From the NCBI GenBank assembly GCA_002049885.1, contig MVCS01000150.1:1-10689 (forward strand): a stretch of DNA of 10,689 bases, written 5' to 3'. The DNA comes from Planctomycetales bacterium 4484_123. Its GTDB lineage: Bacteria > Planctomycetota > Phycisphaerae > SM23-33. The notes under the pieces are model-generated. The model was not told where the DNA came from. It saw only the letters and a list, made by a program, of their open reading frames with translations, and made no database searches. The stretch's first letter is position 1, and every line of letters starts with the position of its first letter. Positions 1 through 6,649 of the stretch are shown piece after piece. Position numbers and translations under genes: made by a program.

Positions 1-229
1 GGTGGGTGAGCTGCTGGGCCAGCTCATGGCGCTGGTGGTCGTAGATGATGGCCAGGCTGGCGACGACCTCGGCGGAGGGGTCTTCCCATTCCTGTTGAAC
101 CAGCGCCGAGCGGATCAGGTCGCGCACCGCCTCGGACCGGCTGCCGTAGCCCCGGCGGGCCATCCAGCGGTCGAATCGCCTCAACAGGTCCGTGTCGATG
201 GCCAGGGCAGTTCGTGTCAATGCGCTCAT
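1..229 (-). CDS. nikR: NikR-type nickel-responsive transcriptional regulator, N-terminal part (3' end outside window)
   Basis: The 76 visible residues begin MSALTRTALAIDTDLLRRFD and continue through RRGYGSRSEAVRDLIRSAL to a segment ending YDHQRHELAQQLTH. This matches the ribbon-helix-helix half of NikR: a beta strand (about 7-11), helix 1 (12-24), the GYGSRSEA turn and helix 2 (27-42), then the start of the ACT-like metal-binding half with its YDH motif (E. coli YEH, His62). NikR represses nickel uptake genes when Ni(II) is bound. The high-affinity nickel ligands (E. coli His76, His87, His89, Cys95) lie beyond the window edge and cannot be checked. The ATG at 229-227 has an AGGGA ribosome binding site about 7 bases upstream. 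It starts only 20 bp after the stop of the FAD oxidoreductase on the same strand, so the two are probably co-transcribed. The family assignment is strong; target genes are unknown. Confidence 0.9.
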   Translation of the reverse strand, partial: MSALTRTALAIDTDLLRRFDRWMARRGYGSRSEAVRDLIRSALVQQEWEDPSAEVVASLAIIYDHQRHELAQQLTH

Positions 230-249
230 GGCGGGTCCCTCTGATCGGT

Positions 250-1998
250 TCAATCCACATAGGCGGCGAACAGTCGGGTCTGTTCGGCGCCCCAGGTCTT
301 CTCGATGGTCAGGCGGATGCCCTCGCAGCGGCGGGCGACATCGATGCGCACCAGCCGCTGGTAGTTCCCGCGGACGGCCCCTGCCGGCACCCATCGGCCG
401 CCGATGCGCACCTCCAGGCGGGCGTCGGCCAGCAGGCTCTCCGGCGGGGAGGTCCGCTGGTCGTCCGCCTGCCAGTGGCTCATCTGGATGAGCTGGTCCA
501 GCCCGCTGTCGGCGATGAGCGTCAGGCGCTCGACCACGGCCGGGGCGGGGAAGACCATCTCCAGGGCGTCGCCCACCCGGCAGTTCCAGGCGTGCTGCTC
601 GTCCCCGACGGGCCGGTTTATCCCGTCGCGGAGTGGCTCGGGGTCGCCGGCGGAGGCGATGAGTTTCGCCCGCACGGTGGTCTCGGAGAACTCCTGGCGG
701 ACGCCCGGCAGGTAGGCGTCGTCGGCCAGCAGCGCCTGCTGGAGCTGGCCGACGTGGTCGGAGACCTCCGGCGGGTCTATGCCGCGGCGGACGGCCAGTG
801 CCGCCGCCGTGCCGGCCGCCTGGCCCATTACCGTTGCCGTGCCCATCACCCGGGCGGATGACATGGCGATGTGGGTGCAACTGGCGCAGCGTCCGGCGAA
901 CATCAGGTTGGGTATGTCGCGGGCCACCAGCGTGCCGTAGGGTATGCCGTATATGGGCGTATCGCCGTGGTAGGCGGGCCGGAGGCCCAGTCCTGCGCAG
1001 CCCACGCCCACCGGCGGGTGCTCGTCGATGGTCCAGCCGCCGTAGGCCACCACGTCGGGGAAGTGCCCGCCGCTCATCAGGTCCTGCTGGCTCAGCACGT
1101 GCCGACCGACGTAGCGCCGGGACTCGCGCTTGGCGGGCAGGAACTGAAGCCAGTTCAGCGCCCAGTTGGCGGCCTGGCGACGGTGATGCGGACAGCGGTT
1201 CTTGATGTGGTCCCAGACGCCCAGGACGACGGCCAGCAACTGGTCGCGAATCTGCTCGGTGTCGTGGATGCTGTCGGCCAGGCCGCCCAGCTCAATCCAC
1301 CAGTAGCCCAGCTCCCACCAGCCGTGGCCGCCGGGGAGGTCCTCGCAGCGGTCGAACCGGTGAGCCCAGGGCGGCGCGGTGAAGGGCTGGGGCGAGTCGT
1401 GCTCGGCCGCGGCAAAGGCCAGGGTCATGCCCATGGTCCCGCGGTCGGGCCTTTCCGGGGCGAAGGACTCGCCGAACTCCTCCCGGCCCTCCCGGCCTAT
1501 GCGGAAGGCGGCACCGGTCAACGGGGCCAACACGGCGTCGCCGCTACAGTCGATGAAGATCCTGGCCCGGACGCGGTGGTGAGTCTGCGTGGTGCCCTGC
1601 CAGCCGGTGACGGATTCGATGCGGCCATCGGCCATGCAGGCCTGCTGGGCCGAACAGTTCAGCATCAGCCGGAGGCCCTCCTCGCGGCGGGCGGTGTCGT
1701 AGAGGATGGCGTCCCAGACGCTGTAGCTGCGCTGCGGGTTCCGGCATAGGTTGGCCAGGCGGAGTTCCTCCAGGATGCCCGTCTCGCGGGCGTTGGGCCG
1801 GCGGTTGTGGCGGTCGGCGCCGGAGATGTGTACCCGGCACTCGCTGGAGGCGTTGCCGCCCAGCACGGGCCTGTCGTGCATGAGGACGGTGTCCGCCCCG
1901 TGCCGGGCGGCCGACAGCGCCGCCGCCAGGCCGGCCATGCCGCCGCCGATTACACACACGTCGGCCTCGTGGGTCAGTGTCCTGCTCATGGTTATCAC
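250..1998 (-). CDS. FAD-dependent oxidoreductase (FAD_oxidored family) with C-terminal beta-sandwich domain
   Basis: Residues are counted from the ATG at 1989. The N-terminus carries a Rossmann dinucleotide-binding motif VCVIGGGMAGLAAA (11-24), followed by PVLGGNASSECRVHISG (41-57). Further family signatures are ARIFIDCSGDAVLAPLTGA (142-160), a GRE..EFGESFAP stretch (166-179), and the C-terminal FAD site FAGRCASCTHIAMSSARVMG (364-383) with GQAAGTAAALA. These are typical of FAD_oxidored (PF12831) proteins, common in planctomycete and Verrucomicrobia carbohydrate regions; the substrate is not known. About 455-579 form a separate beta-rich segment resembling a galactose-binding or F5/8-type domain. 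No signal peptide is visible, so it is probably cytoplasmic. I place the start at GTG 1998 because AGGA (2006-2009) lies 7 bases upstream; ATG 1989 is the alternative (579 aa). A TATAAT box at 2023-2028 excludes the longer upstream reading. The nikR start follows the stop by 20 bp. Confidence 0.88.
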   Translation of the reverse strand: MITMSRTLTHEADVCVIGGGMAGLAAALSAARHGADTVLMHDRPVLGGNASSECRVHISGADRHNRRPNARETGILEELRLANLCRNPQRSYSVWDAILYDTARREEGLRLMLNCSAQQACMADGRIESVTGWQGTTQTHHRVRARIFIDCSGDAVLAPLTGAAFRIGREGREEFGESFAPERPDRGTMGMTLAFAAAEHDSPQPFTAPPWAHRFDRCEDLPGGHGWWELGYWWIELGGLADSIHDTEQIRDQLLAVVLGVWDHIKNRCPHHRRQAANWALNWLQFLPAKRESRRYVGRHVLSQQDLMSGGHFPDVVAYGGWTIDEHPPVGVGCAGLGLRPAYHGDTPIYGIPYGTLVARDIPNLMFAGRCASCTHIAMSSARVMGTATVMGQAAGTAAALAVRRGIDPPEVSDHVGQLQQALLADDAYLPGVRQEFSETTVRAKLIASAGDPEPLRDGINRPVGDEQHAWNCRVGDALEMVFPAPAVVERLTLIADSGLDQLIQMSHWQADDQRTSPPESLLADARLEVRIGGRWVPAGAVRGNYQRLVRIDVARRCEGIRLTIEKTWGAEQTRLFAAYVD

Positions 1999-2259
1999 TC
2001 GGTGGTCCTGCGTGCGGGTGGGATTATACAGGACGCACCTGCTAGCAGACAGCACGGGTGCCATGCCGCCGGCCCCGTTCGACTCGCCCGGGTGGCCGTG
2101 GTGCGGCGCGGGTGGGGTGGCCTCGCTGCACACGTGAGGATGGGTCCTGCGTGGGGGCGGGTGGAAGCCCAGGGATTCCAATCGCTGGGCCCCTGCTCGG
2201 CGCCGCATCGGCCTCCGGGGTGGTCCGGCAAGGCCGCTGATTCAATGCTTGAGGAACCC
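1999..2259. other. Intergenic region between LexA-like remnant and FAD oxidoreductase
   Basis: This stretch of about 260 bp has reading frames on both strands, but their residue composition (runs of Pro, Arg, His, Gly) looks non-coding and none has a plausible ribosome binding site. The only supportable element is the TATAAT box near its left end. I see no transcription terminator with a T-tract after the LexA-like remnant. Confidence 0.5.
2023..2028 (-). promoter_or_regulatory. -10 box (TATAAT) of the FAD oxidoreductase gene
   Basis: On the minus strand this reads TATAAT exactly and is preceded directly by TG. The best -35 candidate 18 bases upstream is CTGTCT (3 of 6 matches), which is weak. 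Transcription would start near 2016, giving a leader of about 18-27 nt before the GTG 1998 or ATG 1989 start. In this GC-rich intergenic stretch a perfect -10 at the right distance is unlikely to be accidental. Confidence 0.6.
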
Positions 2260-2617
2260 TCAGCGCAGCTTTTCCACTCGCATCACCGCCGGCCAGAGGC
2301 CGTTGATTTCCTCCGGGTCGTACACCCCCACGGGATACGCGCGGTTCAGCGGCTCCAGGCGGATCCTGCCGTCGCCCTGGAGGCTGAAGCGCTTGAACGT
2401 GGTGGAGTTGTCCTCGGCGAAACGGTTCCGGGTAGCCGGCCGCCACGCGGTTGATGATGGGGATGATTCCCCCGGCGGCGATGGGCCGGGAGATGTTGGC
2501 CATCCGGTCAACCCGCTGCGGCACGGAACTGCCCGCCAGCCCCAGGCGCACAGCCAGCTCGTGTTTGGTCAACACGCGGACATGCAATTGGTTATGCAGC
2601 GCTTCGGCCGTCTTCAT
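2260..2617 (-). pseudogene. LexA/S24-family repressor remnant, central segment with catalytic serine missing
   Basis: The gene starts at ATG 2617 with a GGGGAG ribosome binding site (2625-2630) 7 bases upstream. The first frame gives a helix-turn-helix-like LTKHELAVRLGLAGSSV (16-32) and then IPIINRVAAGYP (52-63). This resembles the Ala-Gly self-cleavage region of S24 peptidase-type repressors (Ala60-Gly61 here). Near 2422-2431 the homology jumps to another frame that reads FAEDNSTTFKRF, PLNRAYPVGVYDPEEINGLW and ends VEKLR at 2260. That is the C-terminal part of the same fold, with the Lys of TFKR as the expected general-base lysine. The middle portion, which in the family carries the Gly-Asp-Ser-Met serine, is absent. 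Total length is 358 nt, not a multiple of three. The first frame alone would run past 2260 into nonsense. Intact relatives are autocleaving repressors of damage or phage-type responses. The product is almost certainly non-functional as a peptidase, unless the loss is an assembly fault. Confidence 0.75.
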
Positions 2618-2671
2618 CGTTCTGCTCCCCACTTTCGCCAACCGCCCCATCCAGCCCGAACAACACGCACA

Positions 2672-2700
2672 ATTGTAAGGCAAATGTTAGGGTACGTCAA
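2672..2700 (-). promoter_or_regulatory. sigma70-type promoter of the LexA-like gene
   Basis: On the minus strand TTGACG (2700-2695) is followed after 17 bases by TACAAT (2677-2672). This is 5 of 6 at each box with optimal spacing. Transcription would begin near 2665, about 48 nt before the ATG at 2617. The palindrome ACAATTGT (2669-2676) overlaps the -10 box and could be an operator, which is inference only. Confidence 0.7.
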
Positions 2701-2745
2701 GGCGTATTCCGGGGTTCTCTGGGGTTTTCTTGCGGCCCGGGCTGC

Positions 2746-3078
2746 TCAGCGGGTTCCACGCTCGCCCGGCTCGGGCAGGTAGGTGAAGCGGATGGCGAAC
2801 AACTGCCTTTCCCCCGGTACCTCATCGGCAAGGACGGGGTACAGCCCCAGCAGCTCCTGGCGAAGCCGGGCGACCGAATCGAACCCCTCGGCGGCGGCGT
2901 GCTCGTCGGTCAGGTCGGCCAGGTTCACCTGCTCGATGGATTCGATGCGAAGCCGGCCCAGGCCGCGGACCCGGCAGACCTGGCCCGGCCTGACCAGCCT
3001 GCGGCGCCAATAGCGGATGGTCATGGTCTTCCGGCCAGCGCGGATGGCCTCGAAGTACTTCTTCTTCATGAAGAGCAT
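2746..3078 (-). CDS. ASCH-domain protein
   Basis: This is a 110-residue protein. Residues 8-22 read YFEAIRAGRKTMTIR, which matches the ASCH signature in which a G-x-K-T-x-T-I-R segment follows a helix. It continues with LVRPGQVCRVRGLGRLRIES (28-47), the beta-barrel core, and EGFDSVARLRQELLGLYP (64-81), the conserved helix. ASCH domains are PUA-like beta barrels thought to bind RNA or modified nucleotides; some members have RNase or amidohydrolase activity, so no reaction is assigned here. The start is uncertain: ATG 3078 and ATG 3069 are both possible, and only weak purine-rich sequence (GAAGAAG) precedes them. It is divergent from the propeller gene and ends about 45 bp before the promoter of the LexA-like gene on the same strand, so it is probably a separate transcript. 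Confidence 0.8.
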   Translation of the reverse strand: MLFMKKKYFEAIRAGRKTMTIRYWRRRLVRPGQVCRVRGLGRLRIESIEQVNLADLTDEHAAAEGFDSVARLRQELLGLYPVLADEVPGERQLFAIRFTYLPEPGERGTR

Positions 3079-3273
3079 CTTCTTCGGTGGCGCCTATGCC
3101 ACGGCCTGCCCCCCGCCGTCAACGGCAAAACTTCAGTAGCATGCCGGCGGGCCGGCCGGTGGAAGGCAGTATCGGGAAGCGCCGGGAGGAAGCCGGTATT
3201 TCACCATCGCCGGTTGGCCGTGGTATCTTCCGCGGTGTGAACGTCGGGACCGCGGCAAGCGGGAGGAAAGCCC
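3079..3273. other. Divergent intergenic region between ASCH and propeller genes
   Basis: These 195 bp separate two genes that point away from each other, so promoters for both are expected here. On the minus strand a TTGACG hexamer lies about 18 bases from a poor -10 (CATAGG). On the plus strand TATCTT occurs near 3225-3230 without a good -35. Neither is strong enough to call. The clear element is the GGGAGGAA ribosome binding site (3260-3267) for the propeller gene. Confidence 0.4.
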
Positions 3274-4503
3274 ATGAGCGAGGCCAGGATGAGTATCGAG
3301 CCTTACACGGAGCTGGACCCGTCCTGTGCGGTGGTGGCCATCACCCCGCCGGGGCAGGCGTACATGCACACCTATTACGACGTATGTCCCTGGAGCCCCT
3401 CGGGCCGGTATCTGGCCTGCCTGCGGCTGCCGTTCGAGGATCGCGAGCCCGCCCCGGATGACCCCGCCTGGTTATGCATCATCGACCTGGCCGAGGGGAC
3501 CATCCGGGAGCTCTGGGAGACCACCGGCTGGGGCTTCCAGACGGCGGCCCATCAGCAGTGGGGCCGGTCCGACCGCTACCTGTACTTCAACGACAAGCGC
3601 GATGGCCGGGCGGTGGGCGTGAGGCTCGACCTGGAAAGCGGCGAGGCGAAGTTCCTGGAAGGCCCCATCTGGCAGGTCCGGCCCGACGAGAAGGTCGCCA
3701 TCTGCACCTGCCTCAACCGCGGCCGATTGACGCAGCGCGGCTACGGCGTGACGGTCCGGCCGGCCGACGAGCTGACCAACACCGTCCGCGCAGCGGCCGA
3801 CGACGGGCTGTTCCAGGTGGACCTCCATACCGGCCGGCAGAGCCTGTTGGTGAGCCTGGAGGAGGTCTGGGAGGTGCTGCCGGACAAGGACGACCTGGCC
3901 GATGCCGTGCTGTACGCCTTCCACTGCAAGTACAACCCTCAGGGCACGCGAATCCTGTTGGTCGTCAGGGCGCGGTTCGCCGATGGGCGGTACTGTCCGA
4001 GCCTGCTGACCTGCCGGGCGGACGGCTCGGAGCTGCGCGCGGTGGTGGGCCATCGGCTCTGGATGCGCGGGGGACACCATCCCATCTGGCATCCCGACGG
4101 CCGGCGCGTGCTGATGAACCTCACCCCCGGCGACGAGGGCATGCGCTTCTGCCTCATAGACGCCGAGACGGGCCAGGTGGACGTCCTGCTGGACGAGCCG
4201 CCGGGCACGGGCCACCCGTCCATCTCGCCGGACGAGCGCTTCCTGCTGACGGACGTGACCGGCGAGGAGGGGTCGGTGCGGACGGCGGCGATCCGCCTGG
4301 TGGACCTGGCCGACGGCTCCTGGCGCGACCTGTGCGCCGCCCGCAGTCCGGCGGTGGGCGGCTCGCCTCTGCGCCGGGACGCCCACCCGGTTTGGGACCG
4401 CCTGGGCCGGCGGATCTGCTTCCTGGCCGCCCCCCAGGGCCGGCGCCGGCTGTTCATCGCCGACCCGGCGCTGCCGGCGGGCGAGACGTTCGCCCTGGCA
4501 TGA
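3274..4503 (+). CDS. TolB / oligogalacturonate-lyase-like beta-propeller protein
   Basis: This 409-residue protein has no signal peptide. The start is set by GGGAGG ending 8 bases before the ATG. It shows repeated propeller-blade motifs of the W/D-x-P-D/S-G type: PWSPSGRYLA (39-48), QWGRSDRYLYFND (95-107), YNPQGTRILLV (220-230), HHPIWHPDGRRVLMN (268-282), GHPSISPDERFLLTD (313-327) and AHPVWDRLGRRICFL (370-384). The histidines at blade entries (268, 269, 273, 314, 371) recall the arrangement in oligogalacturonate lyase (PL22-type), where His and Gln bind a metal at the centre of the propeller. The canonical HPH cluster near the end is reduced here to a single His371. It could therefore be a PL22-related enzyme or a non-catalytic TolB-like propeller. 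Cytoplasmic location would fit a role on imported oligosaccharides. The fold is well supported, the activity is not. Confidence 0.8.
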   Translation: MSEARMSIEPYTELDPSCAVVAITPPGQAYMHTYYDVCPWSPSGRYLACLRLPFEDREPAPDDPAWLCIIDLAEGTIRELWETTGWGFQTAAHQQWGRSDRYLYFNDKRDGRAVGVRLDLESGEAKFLEGPIWQVRPDEKVAICTCLNRGRLTQRGYGVTVRPADELTNTVRAAADDGLFQVDLHTGRQSLLVSLEEVWEVLPDKDDLADAVLYAFHCKYNPQGTRILLVVRARFADGRYCPSLLTCRADGSELRAVVGHRLWMRGGHHPIWHPDGRRVLMNLTPGDEGMRFCLIDAETGQVDVLLDEPPGTGHPSISPDERFLLTDVTGEEGSVRTAAIRLVDLADGSWRDLCAARSPAVGGSPLRRDAHPVWDRLGRRICFLAAPQGRRRLFIADPALPAGETFALA

Positions 4504-4615
4504 GCAGCCGGCCTCGCGGGGCTGAGGCTGTCGCGTCATGGCCTGGCCGGAACCAGCCAATCTCGTGGAAATGGCCTGAGGTCGATGCGCCGGGACCGGC
4601 GTTGACCGTCGCGCG
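4504..4615. terminator. Convergent intergenic region, weak hairpin without T-tract
   Basis: The propeller gene (plus) and membrane protein gene (minus) end 112 bp apart. The best structure is a short stem GCCTC (4511-4515) with GAGGC (4524-4528), and a second compact GCCG/CGGC at 4589-4600. Neither is followed by a T-run on either strand, so termination here is only suggested by position. Confidence 0.2.
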
Positions 4616-6226
4616 TTACTGGGTCAATACCAGGACGATGTCGCCCTTCCTGGCCTTGCGGTCCCAGGGCCTTCCACCGTCGTCGGCCAGGTCGGCGCCC
4701 AGGCTGTATATGACCACCTTCCCGTCACCCTTCCGGGCGAGCTTCATGCCCTTGCCCGTGAAGGGGTCCATCGGCACGGCCAGGAGATATTGCGGCACCA
4801 AGCGGTCGAGCCTGTCGGGAAAGGACTGGCGGCGGAGGCGGTATCGCCACATGGCCACGGCGGTCAAGGCGAGGCGGTGCCGGGCGTCGGCCTCCGCCGC
4901 ATGCTCTGCGCAGCGAAACAGCGACGGTGTGAACTGCGATGCCAACAGCCCGCCCAGGCGGTCCCTCTGCCCGCCGGACATCCTTTCCCAACCGTCGCGG
5001 GACTGATAATACGGGCGAGCCGACAGTTGGTGATACTTTTGCATCCAGCGCCGGTAGGCCCTCACGTCCTCGAGCCACAGAAAGACCCGATAGACCGCCG
5101 GGCCCAGGCGAAAGCCTCTGCGCCCGGTCAGCCCCTCCAAGGCCGCCACCGGGTCCCACATCGTGAAGATGGACAGGCCCCAGGCCTCCTCCATTCGCAT
5201 GCTGCGGCGAAGGGTGTCGTTGAAGCTGAGGAACGGGTCCAGTTTCAGTCGCTCCAGGTCCTCGCCGGAAGGACGCGACCTGGAGAGGACATATTGAAGT
5301 GCCGCGAAGGCCTCTTTCTCGGCTGCGAACGCAACCAGCGACGCAATCAGCACCGGGTCGGCGGTGCAGTGGCCCGCCAGGGCAAAGCACGCGTTCACGT
5401 CCTCCAGGGCCTCGCCCGTGCGCCCCCGGCTGGCGTTCACACATGCCGAGAGGTACAGCAATTGGCTCAAGGCCCGCATCTTGCCGAGCTGCGGCAGCAC
5501 CAGCTCGGGCGATGGCGGGTTGTAAGCCGACCCGAAGTTGCATCCCGGCCGGCGGGCCGCCTCTCGAAGCAGGCGGATCACCGGGGCCTGTCGCTCCAGG
5601 AACGCCACCATCCGCTCGTTGTCGGGGTCGAAGGGCCGACTCGTCGGCGCCGCCCAGGCGCCGACCATCTCCCTCCACCTCCGTCCCTCTGCCTGGCGTG
5701 CCTCCAGCAGCTCCCAGGCCTGCCGGTACAGCAGGGCTGCGTTCCGCGAATTCGGGATTCGAGCGGGGGCCACGGACAGGGCCATGGCCCCGGCCTTGGT
5801 CCGAAGCACGGCCATCTCCTGCCGGACTGCCAGGTCCAGGTTCCAGAAGGTCATGCAGGTCAGCAGCAGGCCGGCTGCGAACGCCAGTGCAACGCGGCTG
5901 GGCCGCCATTCTGCCGCCCTGCGCCGCTGCGGGTCGTCCCGGCTGCGGCGCAGGCCGTAACCGGCCGCAGTACCTGCACCGATGACAAAGAGGGCCCCAC
6001 CAATACACGAGCCGAGCAACGCGAAGCCCGCCCCGCCGACGCGCAGGTGAAGGAACGCGAATATGGCGATTGCGGCGATCCAGGGCAGCGGCAGCAGCAC
6101 GAGGATGCCTATCGCCAGCCTCCGGCGCCACAGCCTGTCCACGGTGCGTGCCAGCAGCGACACGACCAGGGCGACGAGGAGTACGGAGGTGATGGTAGCT
6201 TCCAACCAGAAGAGGATGTGGCCCAT
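4616..6226 (-). CDS. Multi-pass membrane protein with pilin-like C-terminal motif, third gene of ECF operon
   Basis: Starting at ATG 6226, this is a 536-residue protein. AAGGAG (6234-6239) lies exactly 7 bases upstream, which favours this start over the ATG at 6253 that abuts the previous stop. Predicted membrane helices are about 5-26, 38-60, 66-90 and 112-128, followed by a large soluble part. That part includes SRGRTGEALEDVNACFALAG, which looks like a TPR-type helix pair, and a C-terminal block (451-520) with LTAVAMWRYRLRRQSFPDRL, VPMDPFTGKGM and VIYSLGADLADDGG. This last block resembles the C-terminal segment of type II secretion pseudopilins. It recurs, to my knowledge, in planctomycete hypothetical proteins. 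No enzymatic motif is seen. It lies 27 bp after the anti-sigma stop and is very probably co-transcribed, so it may be an effector or sensor linked to the sigma/anti-sigma pair; that link is inference. Confidence 0.8.
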   Translation of the reverse strand: MGHILFWLEATITSVLLVALVVSLLARTVDRLWRRRLAIGILVLLPLPWIAAIAIFAFLHLRVGGAGFALLGSCIGGALFVIGAGTAAGYGLRRSRDDPQRRRAAEWRPSRVALAFAAGLLLTCMTFWNLDLAVRQEMAVLRTKAGAMALSVAPARIPNSRNAALLYRQAWELLEARQAEGRRWREMVGAWAAPTSRPFDPDNERMVAFLERQAPVIRLLREAARRPGCNFGSAYNPPSPELVLPQLGKMRALSQLLYLSACVNASRGRTGEALEDVNACFALAGHCTADPVLIASLVAFAAEKEAFAALQYVLSRSRPSGEDLERLKLDPFLSFNDTLRRSMRMEEAWGLSIFTMWDPVAALEGLTGRRGFRLGPAVYRVFLWLEDVRAYRRWMQKYHQLSARPYYQSRDGWERMSGGQRDRLGGLLASQFTPSLFRCAEHAAEADARHRLALTAVAMWRYRLRRQSFPDRLDRLVPQYLLAVPMDPFTGKGMKLARKGDGKVVIYSLGADLADDGGRPWDRKARKGDIVLVLTQ

Positions 6227-6233
6227 CGGACTT

Positions 6234-6239
6234 CTCCTT
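6234..6239 (-). promoter_or_regulatory. Shine-Dalgarno site deciding the membrane protein start
   Basis: AAGGAG on the minus strand sits 7 bases before the ATG at 6226. The alternative ATG at 6253 has no such site and merely touches the anti-sigma stop codon (TGA ATG), so 6226 is preferred. Confidence 0.75.
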
Positions 6240-6253
6240 GTGTGAGTTTTCAT

Positions 6254-6649
6254 TCAGCGCAGCGGCGGCGGGCCATACGGTTCCAGGTACATTTCCAAGG
6301 TGCCGCCGGCGCTCATGAGCACGCACTGCCGCACGATCTCCTGCCCGGGCAGTTCCAGTCCGATTTGACGGACCTGCTCGACGGCGGCGCGGAGCTGCGG
6401 GCGCTCCCCGCCGGCGAGGGTCGCGGGCCCGGTTCGAACGGCACTGAGACTTACATTCAGGATTAGCAGCACCGCTGCCGCCACGCCGGCTGCGTACCGC
6501 CAGAAATCGCGGCGTCGGGAATCGGCCAGTTCGCGCCGCACACGCGACATCACCGCGAACCTCAGCCCGGCATCGGGCTCGACGCCGGAGGCGCGCAGGG
6601 CCCGTTCGATGTCCATCAGTTCCCGAGGCAGTTCCGGGCTGTGGTTCAT
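6254..6649 (-). CDS. Membrane-anchored anti-sigma-factor-like protein
   Basis: This 131-residue protein begins at ATG 6649, which overlaps the sigma factor stop as ATGA, a classical sign of translational coupling. Residues 1-48 form a short, charged N-terminal cytoplasmic helix region (LPRELMDIERALRASG, then FAVMSRVRREL). Residues 51-69 (YAAGVAAAVLLILNVSLSA when read from Arg51 on) form one membrane helix, and about 60 residues follow on the far side. No zinc-binding His-x3-Cys-x2-Cys motif is present, so it is not a standard ZAS anti-sigma factor. The assignment rests on gene order, overlap and topology. It would hold the neighbouring ECF sigma factor at the membrane. Its frame is intact although its sigma factor is broken. 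Confidence 0.7.
   Translation of the reverse strand: MNHSPELPRELMDIERALRASGVEPDAGLRFAVMSRVRRELADSRRRDFWRYAAGVAAAVLLILNVSLSAVRTGPATLAGGERPQLRAAVEQVRQIGLELPGQEIVRQCVLMSAGGTLEMYLEPYGPPPLR

Noticed and set aside
1999..2208. N-terminal extension of the FAD oxidoreductase to an ATG at 2208
   Set aside because: The extra residues are rich in Pro, His and Arg with no family match, and a TATAAT promoter lies inside the stretch. The conserved protein begins just before the Rossmann motif.
2042..2683. A single 213-residue protein covering the LexA-like start and running to 2042
   Set aside because: Homology stops at about 2431; the remainder is the wrong frame of the C-terminal half and then non-coding sequence.
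3472..5006. Other long frames overlapping the propeller gene on both strands
   Set aside because: They mirror the high-GC codon bias of the propeller gene and show no motifs.
4790..6466. Long plus-strand open frame opposite the membrane protein
   Set aside because: Its composition is Gly, Gln, His, Arg and Pro rich without domains; the minus strand carries membrane helices, a good ribosome binding site and an operon context.
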